Of a DNA stretch of 64,000 bases, positions 54,134 to 63,597 are shown one piece after another. The stretch lies in NCBI GenBank assembly GCA_017794825.1, contig CP051237.1, forward strand, positions 1,612,001 to 1,676,000, read 5' to 3'. How positions within the stretch are numbered: position 1 is the first letter of the stretch; every line of letters begins with the position of its first letter. A program made the position numbers and the translations under genes. The notes beneath the pieces are model-generated. The model saw only the letters and a program-made list of their open reading frames with translations. It had not been told where the DNA came from and ran no database searches. The stretch comes from Pararhizobium sp. Its GTDB lineage: Bacteria; Pseudomonadota; Alphaproteobacteria; Rhizobiales; Rhizobiaceae.

Positions 54134-54940
54134 TTAGGGCTGATCGGGCGCAGCCGGACCGGCGTGGTCTGGTCTGGTTGCGAACTTGTAGCGTAAAACG
54201 TGGTAGATGAACAACGGGTTGCCCAGCAGATAGCGACGCCACAGGCGTGACGGCTCAGTCGCCAGCCGATAAACCCATTCGCAGCGCAGGCGGCGCATCC
54301 AGAGCGGCGCCCGCGGCACCGCCTGCGCCATGAAATCGAACAAGGCGCCTACCCCCATCACGAGGCGGCCGTGCTGCGGCCTGATATAGCGGTCGATCCA
54401 CAATTCCTGTGCGGGACTGCCAAGCGCGACAAGCACGAAATCCGGGTCGACCTCCTCCAACCGCTCAAGCACGTCCGCCGTATGCGCCTTGTCGAAATAA
54501 CCATCCGAAACCGCGATGAATTCGTGCCAGGGGGCATGCGCCGAAAAAGCGGCGCATGCTTCTTTCAGCACTTCGGGCCGCCCGCCAATCAGCGCGACGC
54601 GCAGGGGTTTCTCGACGAAGGTGAGAAACGCCGGAACAAGGTCTGTTCCGTTGAGATTGCCTGGAAAAGACTTGCGGTGCAGAACGAAAGCGCCGATGTC
54701 GACCCCGATTCCGTCAGCAAGCACGACGGCTTTCTCCAGCGCGGCGCGGTAGTCGACATTGGCGGTGGCGAGGTTGGAATTGTTGGCGTTCAGGAACTCC
54801 ACGATCGTCTGTCCGCCGCCGCGGGCCGCGTCTTCAAGAAAGCGCAAGGCCGTCTCCCAGTCAAAGAGAGACACCCCAACGCCATTGATATCGATCTTGT
54901 CCGGCGCGGCTTCCGCCAACGCGCCGATCTTCTGAGCCAC
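54134..54940 (-). CDS. WecG/TagA/CpsF-family glycosyltransferase (GT26)
   Basis: This 268-residue protein has the family order INGVGVSLFDWETAL, IVEFLNANNSNLATA, KAVVLADGIGVDIGAF, LNGTDLVPAFL, DFVLVALGSPAQELWI, MGVGALFDFMAQAVPRAP and a C-terminal ...CEWVYRLATEPSRLWRRY. GT26 enzymes transfer an N-acetylmannosamine- or glucose-type sugar to a lipid-linked acceptor, often the second sugar of a repeat unit. The basic C-terminus suggests membrane association. Confidence 0.9.
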   Translation of the reverse strand: MAQKIGALAEAAPDKIDINGVGVSLFDWETALRFLEDAARGGGQTIVEFLNANNSNLATANVDYRAALEKAVVLADGIGVDIGAFVLHRKSFPGNLNGTDLVPAFLTFVEKPLRVALIGGRPEVLKEACAAFSAHAPWHEFIAVSDGYFDKAHTADVLERLEEVDPDFVLVALGSPAQELWIDRYIRPQHGRLVMGVGALFDFMAQAVPRAPLWMRRLRCEWVYRLATEPSRLWRRYLLGNPLFIYHVLRYKFATRPDHAGPAAPDQP

Positions 54941-55116
54941 CAGTCGCCTCCTGTTCCTTTACGGAACACTGTCGCTGACAATACTATCTGCAACGCCGTA
55001 TGGCGAATTATAAACATGCAATAATTGTCGCACATACAGTTTTACTGGCTATGTGGTAGAAATACCAAAATAACACAAGAAATATTACGAATAATTTTCT
55101 GGAGGCGTGTAATTGT

Positions 55117-56295
55117 TCACTCGTTCACGTCGAGCCGCCGCAATCCAGTCTCGATTGCTTCGCCCAGACGCCGCTGCTGGTCGGCGTGAAACATGCGGCC
55201 GTCCAGGGTTGTGAACCCGCCTTTCCGGGAAGCCTCCGCCTGCTCTGCAAGAGCCCGCGCGAACGCTTCCGCAGTATCGGCCGCCACGACATTTGCGGGC
55301 GTATCGGCGATCCCCCGCAACGCGGACGACGTCGCGACGGCGGGAAGGCCCATTTCGAAGGTTTCGATCGTCTTGAGCTGGACGCCCGTTCCGGCCCTGC
55401 TTGCAAGCGCTATGACCCCGCATGAACGAACGAAATCGCGCGCGTCGGGAACCCGACCCAGCAGCCGAAGCCCGGGGTGCTTCGCCTCAGGCGGCGGCGG
55501 TCCGATCTGACCGGCGATTGCGATCGTCATTGTGTGAGGCAGTTTCGGCGTCACTTCATCGAGGAACCAGTCCAGACCGATACGATTCGATTGCCAGCTC
55601 CAGCTTCCGATCATGCCGAGATCGTACTCGACCTTTCGATCGGCGTCGGGCGCCTCAGGCGGATCGAAGCGGGTCACCAGCGGCAGGAATGCCGATTTTC
55701 CGGAATCGGCGGCGACCAGCGAATGCCGGTCTTCTTCCGAAAGCGTCCAGACGAACTGCGCCTGTCTGCACAGCCTGTCCTCGAGACGCTTCAGTATGGA
55801 GGACTCCCTCCGGTAAAGCTGTCTTTCCATCCGCGTCGCCGCATGCGCGGAATTCTGGAAAGCGGATAGCCACTCGACATTGTGGGCAATGAAGATCGAC
55901 TTGTAGCGACCGAATATTTCTGGATAGGCCGCTGGCAACTGAACGGAATTCAGGATCAGTCCGTCGACAGGCCCGGCAGTCGCCAGCGCTTCTTCAATTT
56001 TTCTGCGTCCGCAAGCAAGCATCTTGGCCGACGAGACGGTTGTCTTGTTCGCCATCGCCTGAAGCAGCCAGCGCCCTTTCTGGGCGGCGCTCGCCCGCGC
56101 ATTGGTGATATCCTGCTCACCGAGAACAATCGCATCATCGCGATAGGCGAGCTCCGAACCCGGAGAGCTGTATCCGATCAGCTTGAGGTCGACGCCCTGT
56201 TGGCGAATGGCGTCAACAATCACCCGGTTCGCCAGGTCGAAGCCGGAAACGGGATCCTGCACCGGCAGGAGCGATGTTACGAAAGCCAGTTTCAT
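55117..56295 (-). CDS. GT4-like glycosyltransferase (GT-B fold)
   Basis: This 392-residue protein starts KLAFVTSLLPVQDPVSGFDLANRVIVDAI. It has SIFIAHNVEWLSAFQNS in the N-terminal Rossmann half, a C-terminal Rossmann half with LGMIGSWSWQSNRIGLDWFL, and the donor-site segment VIALASRAGTGVQLKTIETFEMGLPAVAT with the conserved Glu before GLP. It probably adds a sugar to the repeat unit. About 175 bp of AT-rich sequence separates it from the WecG-like gene. Confidence 0.82.
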   Translation of the reverse strand: MKLAFVTSLLPVQDPVSGFDLANRVIVDAIRQQGVDLKLIGYSSPGSELAYRDDAIVLGEQDITNARASAAQKGRWLLQAMANKTTVSSAKMLACGRRKIEEALATAGPVDGLILNSVQLPAAYPEIFGRYKSIFIAHNVEWLSAFQNSAHAATRMERQLYRRESSILKRLEDRLCRQAQFVWTLSEEDRHSLVAADSGKSAFLPLVTRFDPPEAPDADRKVEYDLGMIGSWSWQSNRIGLDWFLDEVTPKLPHTMTIAIAGQIGPPPPEAKHPGLRLLGRVPDARDFVRSCGVIALASRAGTGVQLKTIETFEMGLPAVATSSALRGIADTPANVVAADTAEAFARALAEQAEASRKGGFTTLDGRMFHADQQRRLGEAIETGLRRLDVNE

Positions 56296-56391
56296 CTTTC
56301 GTATACTTTATGGAAAAAGGGTTTCAGACAACCGTGGACGAAACAACTATAACACAGATGATGAACAAGAGCTTTATGGCGCGATAGCGGG

Positions 56392-57405
56392 ATGATGAGC
56401 GAAATTTCGACAAATAGAGGCGCTGACCGTCCCAGGGTCTCCATCGGCTACGAGACGCCCGATCTCGCGCGGGACCAGATTCGCTTTGCAGTCACGCTGC
56501 CCACATTCAGGCGTCCCGAACATCTTCACAAGACGCTGGTCTCGCTGCAACATCAGAAGTTCCCGCACGCGTTCGCAATCCTCGTCATGGAAAATGACAC
56601 CGACGGCATGCAGGGCGCCGACGTTGCGCAACGTTTCTTCGAAGAACGCAAAATGCCGGGTCTCGTCGTGCTCGCCCATGAGCGCGGCAATTGCCATGCC
56701 TACAACGCCGGCTGGAACACCGTACTCGAAACCTTTCCCGACCTCGAGGCGATCGCCGTTATCGACGACGACGAAATCGCAGGGCCCGACTGGCTCGCAT
56801 CCATGGAAAAGACCATGACCGACACGGGCGCCGATATCATCGGCGGGCCGCAGAGACCTGTGTTTTCCGACAGGAATCTCGATCAATGGATGGCGCATCC
56901 GGTTTTCAAACCCGCCTATGAAACAACCGGAGCGGTGCCGATCCTGTACTCGTCAGGCAATGTGATGATTGCACGCAAGGTGCTCGACGCGATGCCGCGA
57001 CCGTTTCTCGATCCCCTGTTCAATTTCATCGGCGGCGGCGACGCCGATTTCTACAGCAGGTGCCGCGCGGTCGGGTTCAAATTCGCCTGGTGCGAAGACG
57101 CGCCTGTATTCGAAACCGTTCCGGACAGCCGCACCGAACCGGACTGGCTTGGAAAACGCAGCCGCCGCGAGGGAGCCATCTCGGCGATGCTCGAAACACG
57201 CCGAAATCCCGGCGCGGCCGGACGTCTTGTCAGTTTTCTGAAGTCTGTCGCACTCCTCGGCGTCTCGCCATTTCGAATGGCGCGCCTGTGGCGCAAAACC
57301 GGTTCGGCGACCATGGGAATGCACCATCCCAATGTCGCTTTCGGTCGTTTCATTGCAGTGTTCGGAAGTATAAACGAACAATACCGCACCCAGGACGGCA
57401 GTTGA
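56392..57405 (+). CDS. Family 2 glycosyltransferase (GT-A)
   Basis: This 337-residue protein has a GT2 start (FAVTLPTFRRPEHLHKTLVSLQHQKF), LVVLAHERGNCHAYNAGWNTVLE and the nucleotide/metal motif AIAVIDDDEIAGPDWLASM (near residue 128). FIGGGDADFYSRCRAVGFKFAWCEDAPVFE supplies the catalytic-base region. No membrane helices are evident. The start is ATG 56392 or the next ATG; the ribosome-binding site is weak. It begins a plus-strand run with the ATP-grasp and asparagine-synthase-like genes. Confidence 0.88.
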   Translation: MMSEISTNRGADRPRVSIGYETPDLARDQIRFAVTLPTFRRPEHLHKTLVSLQHQKFPHAFAILVMENDTDGMQGADVAQRFFEERKMPGLVVLAHERGNCHAYNAGWNTVLETFPDLEAIAVIDDDEIAGPDWLASMEKTMTDTGADIIGGPQRPVFSDRNLDQWMAHPVFKPAYETTGAVPILYSSGNVMIARKVLDAMPRPFLDPLFNFIGGGDADFYSRCRAVGFKFAWCEDAPVFETVPDSRTEPDWLGKRSRREGAISAMLETRRNPGAAGRLVSFLKSVALLGVSPFRMARLWRKTGSATMGMHHPNVAFGRFIAVFGSINEQYRTQDGS

Positions 57406-57430
57406 TTCATCATCAACCTTGAGTAACTGC

Positions 57431-57475
57431 TTGCATCATCAATCGACGACTTGTCATACTACTTGAATGATGCAA
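57431..57475. repeat. Inverted repeat upstream of the ATP-grasp gene
   Basis: TTGCATCAT (57431-57439) and ATGATGCAA (57467-57475) are perfect 9-bp arms 27 bp apart. The right arm ends 7 bp before the ATP-grasp start. It is possibly an operator or an mRNA hairpin affecting initiation. Confidence 0.4.
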
Positions 57476-57482
57476 TGTCCGA

Positions 57483-58541
57483 ATGATGTGGCTCGAGCGA
57501 TACAAATATCACCGCGAAATCGTTAAAACGTCCTTTGGCGATTCAATTGAATTCAAGTGGAAACTGAAATCAATCGCCACCGGTCATTCCGCAGCACGCC
57601 TGGCCATGCTTCCCGAGCCGCTGCTGAAATCGGGAAAGTATGTGCGGGAGGCCCGCTACAAACGCAAACTGGCGCAGCGTAACAAACGGCTACACCATGC
57701 GCTGTTTCACAAGATGTCGCAGAAACTCTGGCTCGACCGGGTCATGCCCGAGGTCTCCCCGCCGGTGTTCTACTATGTGGCGGGTTCGGAAGTCGTTCCG
57801 CTGGAAGGCGGAGCCGCGGCCTCCTGTCCGCAGGACTATCTGGAGCTATTGAAAAAGCACGGAACGCTGTTCATCAAACCGGGAGACCAGATTGGCGGCG
57901 CCGGCGCCTTTCTGCTGGAATGGCGTGAAGACAGGTTGTTTATCGATGGAAGCGAGTCCTCGCTCCCGGACATGAAGCGGCTCACCGATGGCGTCGGCAC
58001 AGGCTATGTGATCTCCGAGAAAATCGCGCAGGGAGACTGGAGCGCGCAGTTCTTTTCCGAGACCCTCAACACGATCCGCATAACAACCGGCACTTCAGCG
58101 CGCGGCCACAAGGTCTGTTTCATCGCGGCAACGTTCAAGGTCGGCGTATCGGAAACCGTACCGACCGACAATTTCAAAGGCGGACGCGGCGGCTGGGCCT
58201 GCGGCGTCGATCTCGCAACCGGCGAGCTCGGCCGACTGACGCATTATGACGCGGCGATCGGCGCACGCGTGGAGTCGGACGAACATCCGGAATCAGGCGT
58301 GCGCGTCAGCGGGGAGACCATCCCTGACTGGCCCCTGGTGAAGACGACGATCTACAGACTGGCCAGTCTTTTGCCGCATCCGGGCATTGTGGGATGGGAC
58401 ATAGCGCTGACTCCGGATGGGCCGATGGTCGTCGAACTCAACACGGCGCCGCACATCGACATTCACCAGGCCACGACGCCGATTGCAGACACCGAAGAAA
58501 AACGCGCATTCCTGCGCGAATTCGGCGTGCCTCTCGATTAG
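57483..58541 (+). CDS. Sugar-transfer-associated ATP-grasp protein
   Basis: This 352-residue protein has a basic N-terminus. An ATP-grasp domain starts near residue 125 (GTLFIKPGDQIGGAGAFLLEW), with SEKIAQGDWSAQFFSETLNTIRI and a metal/ATP site near the end (GWDIALTPDGPMVVELNTAPHIDIHQ, residues about 300-325). It resembles the ATPgrasp_ST group of polysaccharide and S-layer loci, which probably ligates an amino or carboxyl group onto a sugar. The stop codon TAG lies inside the left terminal repeat of the following non-coding element. Confidence 0.8.
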   Translation: MMWLERYKYHREIVKTSFGDSIEFKWKLKSIATGHSAARLAMLPEPLLKSGKYVREARYKRKLAQRNKRLHHALFHKMSQKLWLDRVMPEVSPPVFYYVAGSEVVPLEGGAAASCPQDYLELLKKHGTLFIKPGDQIGGAGAFLLEWREDRLFIDGSESSLPDMKRLTDGVGTGYVISEKIAQGDWSAQFFSETLNTIRITTGTSARGHKVCFIAATFKVGVSETVPTDNFKGGRGGWACGVDLATGELGRLTHYDAAIGARVESDEHPESGVRVSGETIPDWPLVKTTIYRLASLLPHPGIVGWDIALTPDGPMVVELNTAPHIDIHQATTPIADTEEKRAFLREFGVPLD

Positions 58542-59002
58542 AGCCACTATTGTTTAGATGGAAACATTTGATTGAGGGAAATCGGCTCATTCGGGCCAGT
58601 GTGGTGAATTTGAAATTCGCCTCTGTGTGCAGCAGGCGAGATAACGAATTTCAAATTCGAAAACCACACTGGACTCCTGTTCCTGATCGGGTCGCTATGT
58701 TTCGGACGTTCGTTCTGAAACTGCCGATAAACCCGACGAAAGTCCGAAACGCGACACGAGCCGCGCCGCGCAGTGCGATGTGGGGCATCGGGCAACCGGC
58801 GCAACGACGCCGATGGGCCGATTTCCCCCACCTTGAAACGGGACATCGCGTTGAAACGTCGTGCAAACAGGCCGTGCGATTTTGCCCGCTGACTGCGTTG
58901 ACCCGTGTTCGTGGTGGGATAACACCACGTCACACGGTTCGCCTTGTCAGCAACCAAAATCGCTACGGTCAAATGATTCCATCTAAGCAAGAATGGCTCT
59001 AA
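58538..59002. mobile_element. MITE-like non-coding element with 37-bp terminal inverted repeats
   Basis: The left end (58538-58574) and the reverse complement of the right end (58966-59002) agree at 31 of 37 positions and share TTAGAGCCA, TTAGATGGAA and CATTTGA. The 391 bp between them contain no credible gene, one large hairpin (58596-58672) and a smaller inverted repeat GTTTCGGAC/GTCCGAAAC. It fills almost the whole gap 58542-59060. No target-site duplication was confirmed. A non-autonomous transposon or a rhizobial intergenic mosaic element is the best reading. Confidence 0.65.
58596..58672. repeat. Long internal hairpin within the non-coding element
   Basis: CCAGTGTGGT plus GAATTTGAAATTCG (58596-58619) pairs with CGAATTTCAAATTC plus ACCACACTGG (58645-58672); the right arm carries 4 extra bases. 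GAATTTGAAATTC is itself palindromic. This looks like an independent REP-like module inserted in the larger element. Confidence 0.75.
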
Positions 59003-59060
59003 GGCCGATGCTCCTCATCAAAAACACAACCACACACCACCCAACGGAGAGAAGACGCGT

Positions 59061-60932
59061 ATGTGCGGGATAGCGGGGATATGGAATTTTTCAGGCAATC
59101 CCGGCGAGACAGACATGGCCGACGTCCGCAGGATGATAGCGGTGACCGCTCATCGCGGACCCGACGGCCAAGGCTATCACGCAGTCGACAGCCTCGCCCT
59201 CGGCCATTGCCGTCTCTCCATCATCGACCCGACGGATCGGGGCAATCAGCCCATGCAGTCCGGCGATGGCCTGGGACTGCTCTCGTACAACGGCGAAGTC
59301 TACAATTTCCGGGAGCTGCGAAAGGAACTCACGGAACAAGGCGCTTCCTTTTCCGGTGATTGCGACACGGAAGTGGTGCTCAACGCGTTGCGGATCTGGG
59401 GTGTCGAGCGCGCGGTCTTGCGTTTCAACGGCATGTTCGCCTTCGCCTATTACGATATGCAGGAAAAGGTCCTGTGGCTGGCGCGTGACCGGCTTGGCGT
59501 CAAATCGCTCTCCGTCGCGCAATATGAGAACCGCCTGATCTTCTGCTCCGAGGACAAGGGTATTCTGGCGCTGGATTCCTTTCCGACCGAGATATCCGCT
59601 CGCGACGTCACTTTGCGGCTGGCGGCACAGGCGTCGGACGGCCAGTCGAGCCTGTTCCGCCGGATCAGGCGTCTGCCGCCGGGCGGATGCTGGAAGGTGT
59701 CGGCAGCCGGAGTGGAGGAGAGCCGGTTCTGGGACGCGCTGGAGTCGGTCGACCCTGAACGGTTGGAAGCGGGAAGCCGGATGAAGGACGATCTCCCGCA
59801 CCAGTTGGAAACTTTGCTGAAAAGCAGCATCGCCCGGCATTGCATTTCCGACGCGCCGCTGGCGACCGCCTGCAGCGGTGGCATTGATTCCGGTCTTGTG
59901 ACGGCGATGTCGAAATCCGCGCTGCAGGACTATCACGGCTATGTCATGGATCCGGATGTCGGCGTCAACGAAGTCGAGGCGGCGCAGCGCACGGGACGCA
60001 AATCCGGGGTTGAAATAAGACGGGTCGCCGAGAATCGGGACAAATATCTGCGCAACCTGCCGAAATCCATTTATCACGTAGAGAACGACACGCATTTCGT
60101 AAGCACGCCTTCGCTGTTCGCCATGTCCGAACAGTGCCGCGCCGACGGAGTGAAGGTGCTGCTGACCGGAGAAGGCGCCGACGAACTTTTCGGCGGCTAC
60201 AACTGGCACCACAACAGCGCCCGCCTCTGGCGTAAACTGGACCCGCCGCGGTCGCTTCTGCTGACCAGATCGCAACGGAAGAAACTGTTGAAGCAGTTGC
60301 GCCAGGCGCCCTTCACGACGTCGCTCCGCATCGGGATCCAGGATAGCCGAAATGCAGTGACTTTGGCCCTCTCTCCGGACCGGATCATATTGCAGGAAAA
60401 GATTCTGGAACGGCTTGCTCCGGTCAGGAATCATCAGGCGCGGGTTTTTGCGGCGAGAGGTCTTTTGGACATCTACAGCCACCTGCAGAGCCTTCTGCAC
60501 CGGCATGACCGGATCAGCATGGCCTCTTCCGTCGAATTGCGGGTGCCCTTCATCGAAAATGACATCATCGACTTCGCCCTGCACCTCCATCCTGATTTCA
60601 AATACAGAAAAAAGACGTCGAAATGGCTTCTGAGAACCGTCGCCCGCAATTACCTGCCTGAAGAAAACATCCGGGCGCCGAAAATCGGCTTTGCGATCAC
60701 GACTAGCTACACGCGCGGATGCGAAGTGTTACTTTCAAACGGCTTTCTCCGGGACGTCATGCGATGGTCTGACGCGGAGACAGAGTACGTGACTCAGATG
60801 GCCAGTCAGGACGTGAATGCGCACGTCCGATTGATCGGCATGGAAATCCTGGTTCGTCTGTACTGCGAGGGCGAAACTCCAGACGCGATAGGCGAAAAGC
60901 TGATCGGTATGCAGCACGATTCCGGCCAATAG
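59061..60932 (+). CDS. Glutamine-dependent asparagine-synthase-like amidotransferase
   Basis: This 623-residue protein has an N-terminal class II glutaminase domain starting MCGIAGIW (Cys2 nucleophile exposed after Met removal), with AHRGPDGQG, LGHCRLSIID and SYNGEVYNF. The synthetase domain carries the PP-loop ACSGGIDSGLVTAMS (near residue 273) and LTGEGADELFGGY. All key residues are present. In polysaccharide loci such enzymes amidate uronic acids or other carboxyls rather than make asparagine. ACGGAGAGAAGACGCGT precedes the ATG. It follows the ATP-grasp gene across the inserted element. Confidence 0.88.
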   Translation: MCGIAGIWNFSGNPGETDMADVRRMIAVTAHRGPDGQGYHAVDSLALGHCRLSIIDPTDRGNQPMQSGDGLGLLSYNGEVYNFRELRKELTEQGASFSGDCDTEVVLNALRIWGVERAVLRFNGMFAFAYYDMQEKVLWLARDRLGVKSLSVAQYENRLIFCSEDKGILALDSFPTEISARDVTLRLAAQASDGQSSLFRRIRRLPPGGCWKVSAAGVEESRFWDALESVDPERLEAGSRMKDDLPHQLETLLKSSIARHCISDAPLATACSGGIDSGLVTAMSKSALQDYHGYVMDPDVGVNEVEAAQRTGRKSGVEIRRVAENRDKYLRNLPKSIYHVENDTHFVSTPSLFAMSEQCRADGVKVLLTGEGADELFGGYNWHHNSARLWRKLDPPRSLLLTRSQRKKLLKQLRQAPFTTSLRIGIQDSRNAVTLALSPDRIILQEKILERLAPVRNHQARVFAARGLLDIYSHLQSLLHRHDRISMASSVELRVPFIENDIIDFALHLHPDFKYRKKTSKWLLRTVARNYLPEENIRAPKIGFAITTSYTRGCEVLLSNGFLRDVMRWSDAETEYVTQMASQDVNAHVRLIGMEILVRLYCEGETPDAIGEKLIGMQHDSGQ

Positions 60933-60954
60933 TCCGTCTTAGGGCGCCGAAACT

Positions 60955-61959
60955 CTATCGATAGGCCTTCCCGACAATCCGGTAGTCGCCAAGCGTGACA
61001 TCCTGGCCGTTGATAATCTTCGTGAACACGGACATGTCCAGATTGCGGCCGGTTACGATGGTGGCGACAGGTCCTTTGGGCTTCGGCACACGACCCGCCT
61101 GCATCGCCGCAATACCCACCACACAGGCGCCTTCCGCGACGATCCTGTCTTCAAAATACAGCGTCTGCATGGCGTGATAGATCTCTTCCTCGGTGACCAG
61201 CGCCACGTCGTCGAGATAGTCCCGGCAAAGAGGAAAGGAGAGCCGGTTGGCGAGCCCGACGCCTCCGCCCAGAGAATCGGCGAGGCTCGGCTTTTCTTCC
61301 ACTTCGACCGGATGTCCGGCTCGAATGGAGTGGTACATCGCTGCGCCGCGATCCATCGACACGCCGATGACGGCGACGCGAGGATTGATCGATTTGGCGG
61401 CGAGCGCCACGCCGCCCGCGAGGCCGCCGCCTGACAATGGCGCGAGGATCATTTCCGTGTCCGGGCGCATCTCGAGAATCTCCAGTCCGATCGTGCCCTG
61501 CCCGGCGATCACGAACGGATCGTCGAAGGGGGATATTTCGACCACCCCCTCCTCCGCGACGAGCCGTTGGCTTTCAGCCAGCGCATCATCCTGGCTCCGC
61601 CCGACGATGCGCACCTCCGCTCCAAGCGCGCGGACGCCGTCGACCTTGGCCTGCGGCACGAGTTCGGACATGCAGATCACTGCGCGCAATCCGCGCAAGC
61701 CGGCGGCGTAGGCCACGCCTCTCCCGTGATTGCCGGTCGAACAGCAGGTCACGCCCTTCACGCCCTCGGGCAGGTTCATCACCGCGTTCAGCGCGCCGCG
61801 CAACTTGAAGGCGCCGATCGGCTGCATATTCTCAAGTTTTAAAAGGAATTCCTGCCCGGCCACCGTTTGCATATGCGGCGAGGGAACCAGCGGCGTGGCG
61901 TCCGCGATGCCGGCGATCGTCTTGCGGGCGGCCAGAATGTCGGCGAGCGATAGGTCCAT
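60955..61959 (-). CDS. PLP-dependent threonine/serine dehydratase-like enzyme (EutB-like)
   Basis: This 334-residue fold-type II PLP enzyme has ENMQPIGAFKLRGALNA with the PLP-binding Lys near residue 54. It has TCCSTGNHGRGVAYAAGL (phosphate-binding/Asn loop), PLSGGGLAGGVALAA (Gly loop) and a C-terminus ending GRNLDM...YRIVGKAYR. The STGNHGRGVAYAA form recalls the hydroxyectoine-utilisation dehydratase EutB, but no other ectoine genes are here. It lies 27 bp downstream of an aldehyde dehydrogenase gene on the same strand, so the two probably act in one pathway for a hydroxy-amino acid. Confidence 0.78.
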   Translation of the reverse strand: MDLSLADILAARKTIAGIADATPLVPSPHMQTVAGQEFLLKLENMQPIGAFKLRGALNAVMNLPEGVKGVTCCSTGNHGRGVAYAAGLRGLRAVICMSELVPQAKVDGVRALGAEVRIVGRSQDDALAESQRLVAEEGVVEISPFDDPFVIAGQGTIGLEILEMRPDTEMILAPLSGGGLAGGVALAAKSINPRVAVIGVSMDRGAAMYHSIRAGHPVEVEEKPSLADSLGGGVGLANRLSFPLCRDYLDDVALVTEEEIYHAMQTLYFEDRIVAEGACVVGIAAMQAGRVPKPKGPVATIVTGRNLDMSVFTKIINGQDVTLGDYRIVGKAYR

Positions 61960-61986
61960 GAAACACCATACTTCTCGAAGCCAGGC

Positions 61987-63465
61987 TCAGGCGCAGTCGC
62001 GGCAAACATATTTGACTTCGGCGAATTCTTCCATGCCCAGGCGCGCGCCTTCCCTCCCGAGCCCCGACTGCTTGACGCCGCCGAACGGTATCGGCGCGCC
62101 CGTAACCTTGGTGCGGTTGACGGCGACCATGCCGAATTGCAATGCGCGGCTCACCCGGTAAATGCGGCGGGGATCGTTCGAATGCAGATAGGCCACGAGG
62201 CCGTATTCCGTGTCGTTGGCGCGGCGGATTGCCTCCTCCTCCGAATCGAAGGCGCAGATCGCCGCAACTGGCCCGAATGTCTCCTCTTTCATGATCAATG
62301 CGGAGGACGGGACGTCGGCAAGAACCGTCGGCTGGAAGAACAGGGGCCCGCAGTCGTGGCGGCGTCCACCGCATTTGAGCGTGGCGCCCTTCTCCAGCGC
62401 ATCCGCCACATGCTCTTCCTGCTTTGCCACGGCCTGCTCGTTCATCAGCGGGCCGATATCGGGATCCTCGAAGCCGAACCCGACCGTCAGTCTTTCGGTC
62501 GCCTTCGTGAACCGCGCGACAAATTCCTCGTAGACGGGCCGCTCGACGAAGATCCGGTTGGCGCCCAGGCAATCCTGACCGGACGTGGCGAACTTGGCCT
62601 TGATCGTTTCGGCGACAGCGCTGTCCAGATCCGCGCCCGAAAACACGATGACCGGCGCATGACCGCCCAGTTCCATCACCAGCTTCTTGATGGTGTCCGC
62701 CGACTGACGATAGAGCAAGCGACCGATCTCCGTGGATCCGGTGAAGGACAGGACGCGCACACGCGGGTCGCGCGTCCACGGCTCCACGATTGTGGCCGCG
62801 TCACCCGTTACGACGTTGAAAACGCCCGCGGGCATCCCTGCGCGGGCGCCGAGTTCGGCCAGCGCAAGAGCCGAAAGCGGCGTTTCCATCGAGGGATGGG
62901 CGACGATCGTGCAACCCACGGCGAGGGCGGCGGCGGCCTTGCGCGTCAACATGGCGCTCGGAAAATTCCAGGGCGTGACAAGGGCGGCGACGCCTGCAGG
63001 TTCAAGCCAGACTTCCACTTCCGCATCACGCAGATGGGATGTCACGCCCTCGATATTGGGTCTTTTGGATTCTTCGGCGTAGAACTCGACGAAAGAGGCG
63101 GCGTAGTCGATTTCACCACGGGCTTCGGAGATTGGCTTGCCCTGTTCCATGACCATGATGCGGGCAAGATCTTCCCGGTTTTCGACAATCAGATCGAACC
63201 AGTTGCGCAAAATCTTCGAACGTTCCTGCGGCAGCAGAGCCGACCAACCGGGAAATGCGCTCTTGGCGTGATCGACGGCCGTTGAAGCCTCCGCCGCCGA
63301 CAGACTGGCGACCGAGGCGATCACTGACATATCGGCAGGGTTGGAGACCGAAATAGTTTCGCCGCTAGCCGATCCTGTCCAACGACCGCCAATATAGGAA
63401 AGATCACGGACCAGATTTCGGTCGGACGCCATGTCGAAGATCAATTGCGTGGTGTCGCCGGTCAT
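61987..63465 (-). CDS. NAD(P)-dependent semialdehyde dehydrogenase (SSADH-like)
   Basis: This 492-residue aldehyde dehydrogenase has the general-base motif MELGGHAPVIVF (Glu near 262), the catalytic Cys in SGQDCLGANRIFVERP (near 296), NAD-site LVTPWNFPSAML and RVLSFTGSTEIGRLLY. The C-terminus ends FGGVKQSGLGREGARLGMEEFAEVKYV, typical of succinate-semialdehyde dehydrogenases. AAAGGAGACGAC precedes the ATG. It is first in an operon with the EutB-like dehydratase and divergent from a Crp/Fnr gene. Confidence 0.88.
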   Translation of the reverse strand: MTGDTTQLIFDMASDRNLVRDLSYIGGRWTGSASGETISVSNPADMSVIASVASLSAAEASTAVDHAKSAFPGWSALLPQERSKILRNWFDLIVENREDLARIMVMEQGKPISEARGEIDYAASFVEFYAEESKRPNIEGVTSHLRDAEVEVWLEPAGVAALVTPWNFPSAMLTRKAAAALAVGCTIVAHPSMETPLSALALAELGARAGMPAGVFNVVTGDAATIVEPWTRDPRVRVLSFTGSTEIGRLLYRQSADTIKKLVMELGGHAPVIVFSGADLDSAVAETIKAKFATSGQDCLGANRIFVERPVYEEFVARFTKATERLTVGFGFEDPDIGPLMNEQAVAKQEEHVADALEKGATLKCGGRRHDCGPLFFQPTVLADVPSSALIMKEETFGPVAAICAFDSEEEAIRRANDTEYGLVAYLHSNDPRRIYRVSRALQFGMVAVNRTKVTGAPIPFGGVKQSGLGREGARLGMEEFAEVKYVCRDCA

Positions 63466-63597
63466 GTCGTCTCCTTTCGAAAGCCGTTACGAGCATAGAG
63501 GCGGTCGCCCAGAATTTGAGGCTTTTTTGCCGCGATGGGCCAGACGAAACGACTGATGGTCGACACCGGCGGAGAGGAATAATCCCGCCGCGACGCA

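Noticed and set aside
58394..59002. Plus-strand frame running from the ATP-grasp gene through the MITE-like element
   Set aside because: It starts inside another gene in a different frame, crosses both terminal repeats and the hairpins, and has no protein-like features.
59091..60590. Minus-strand open frame of 499 codons opposite the amidotransferase
   Set aside because: It is antisense of a gene with intact glutaminase and PP-loop motifs.
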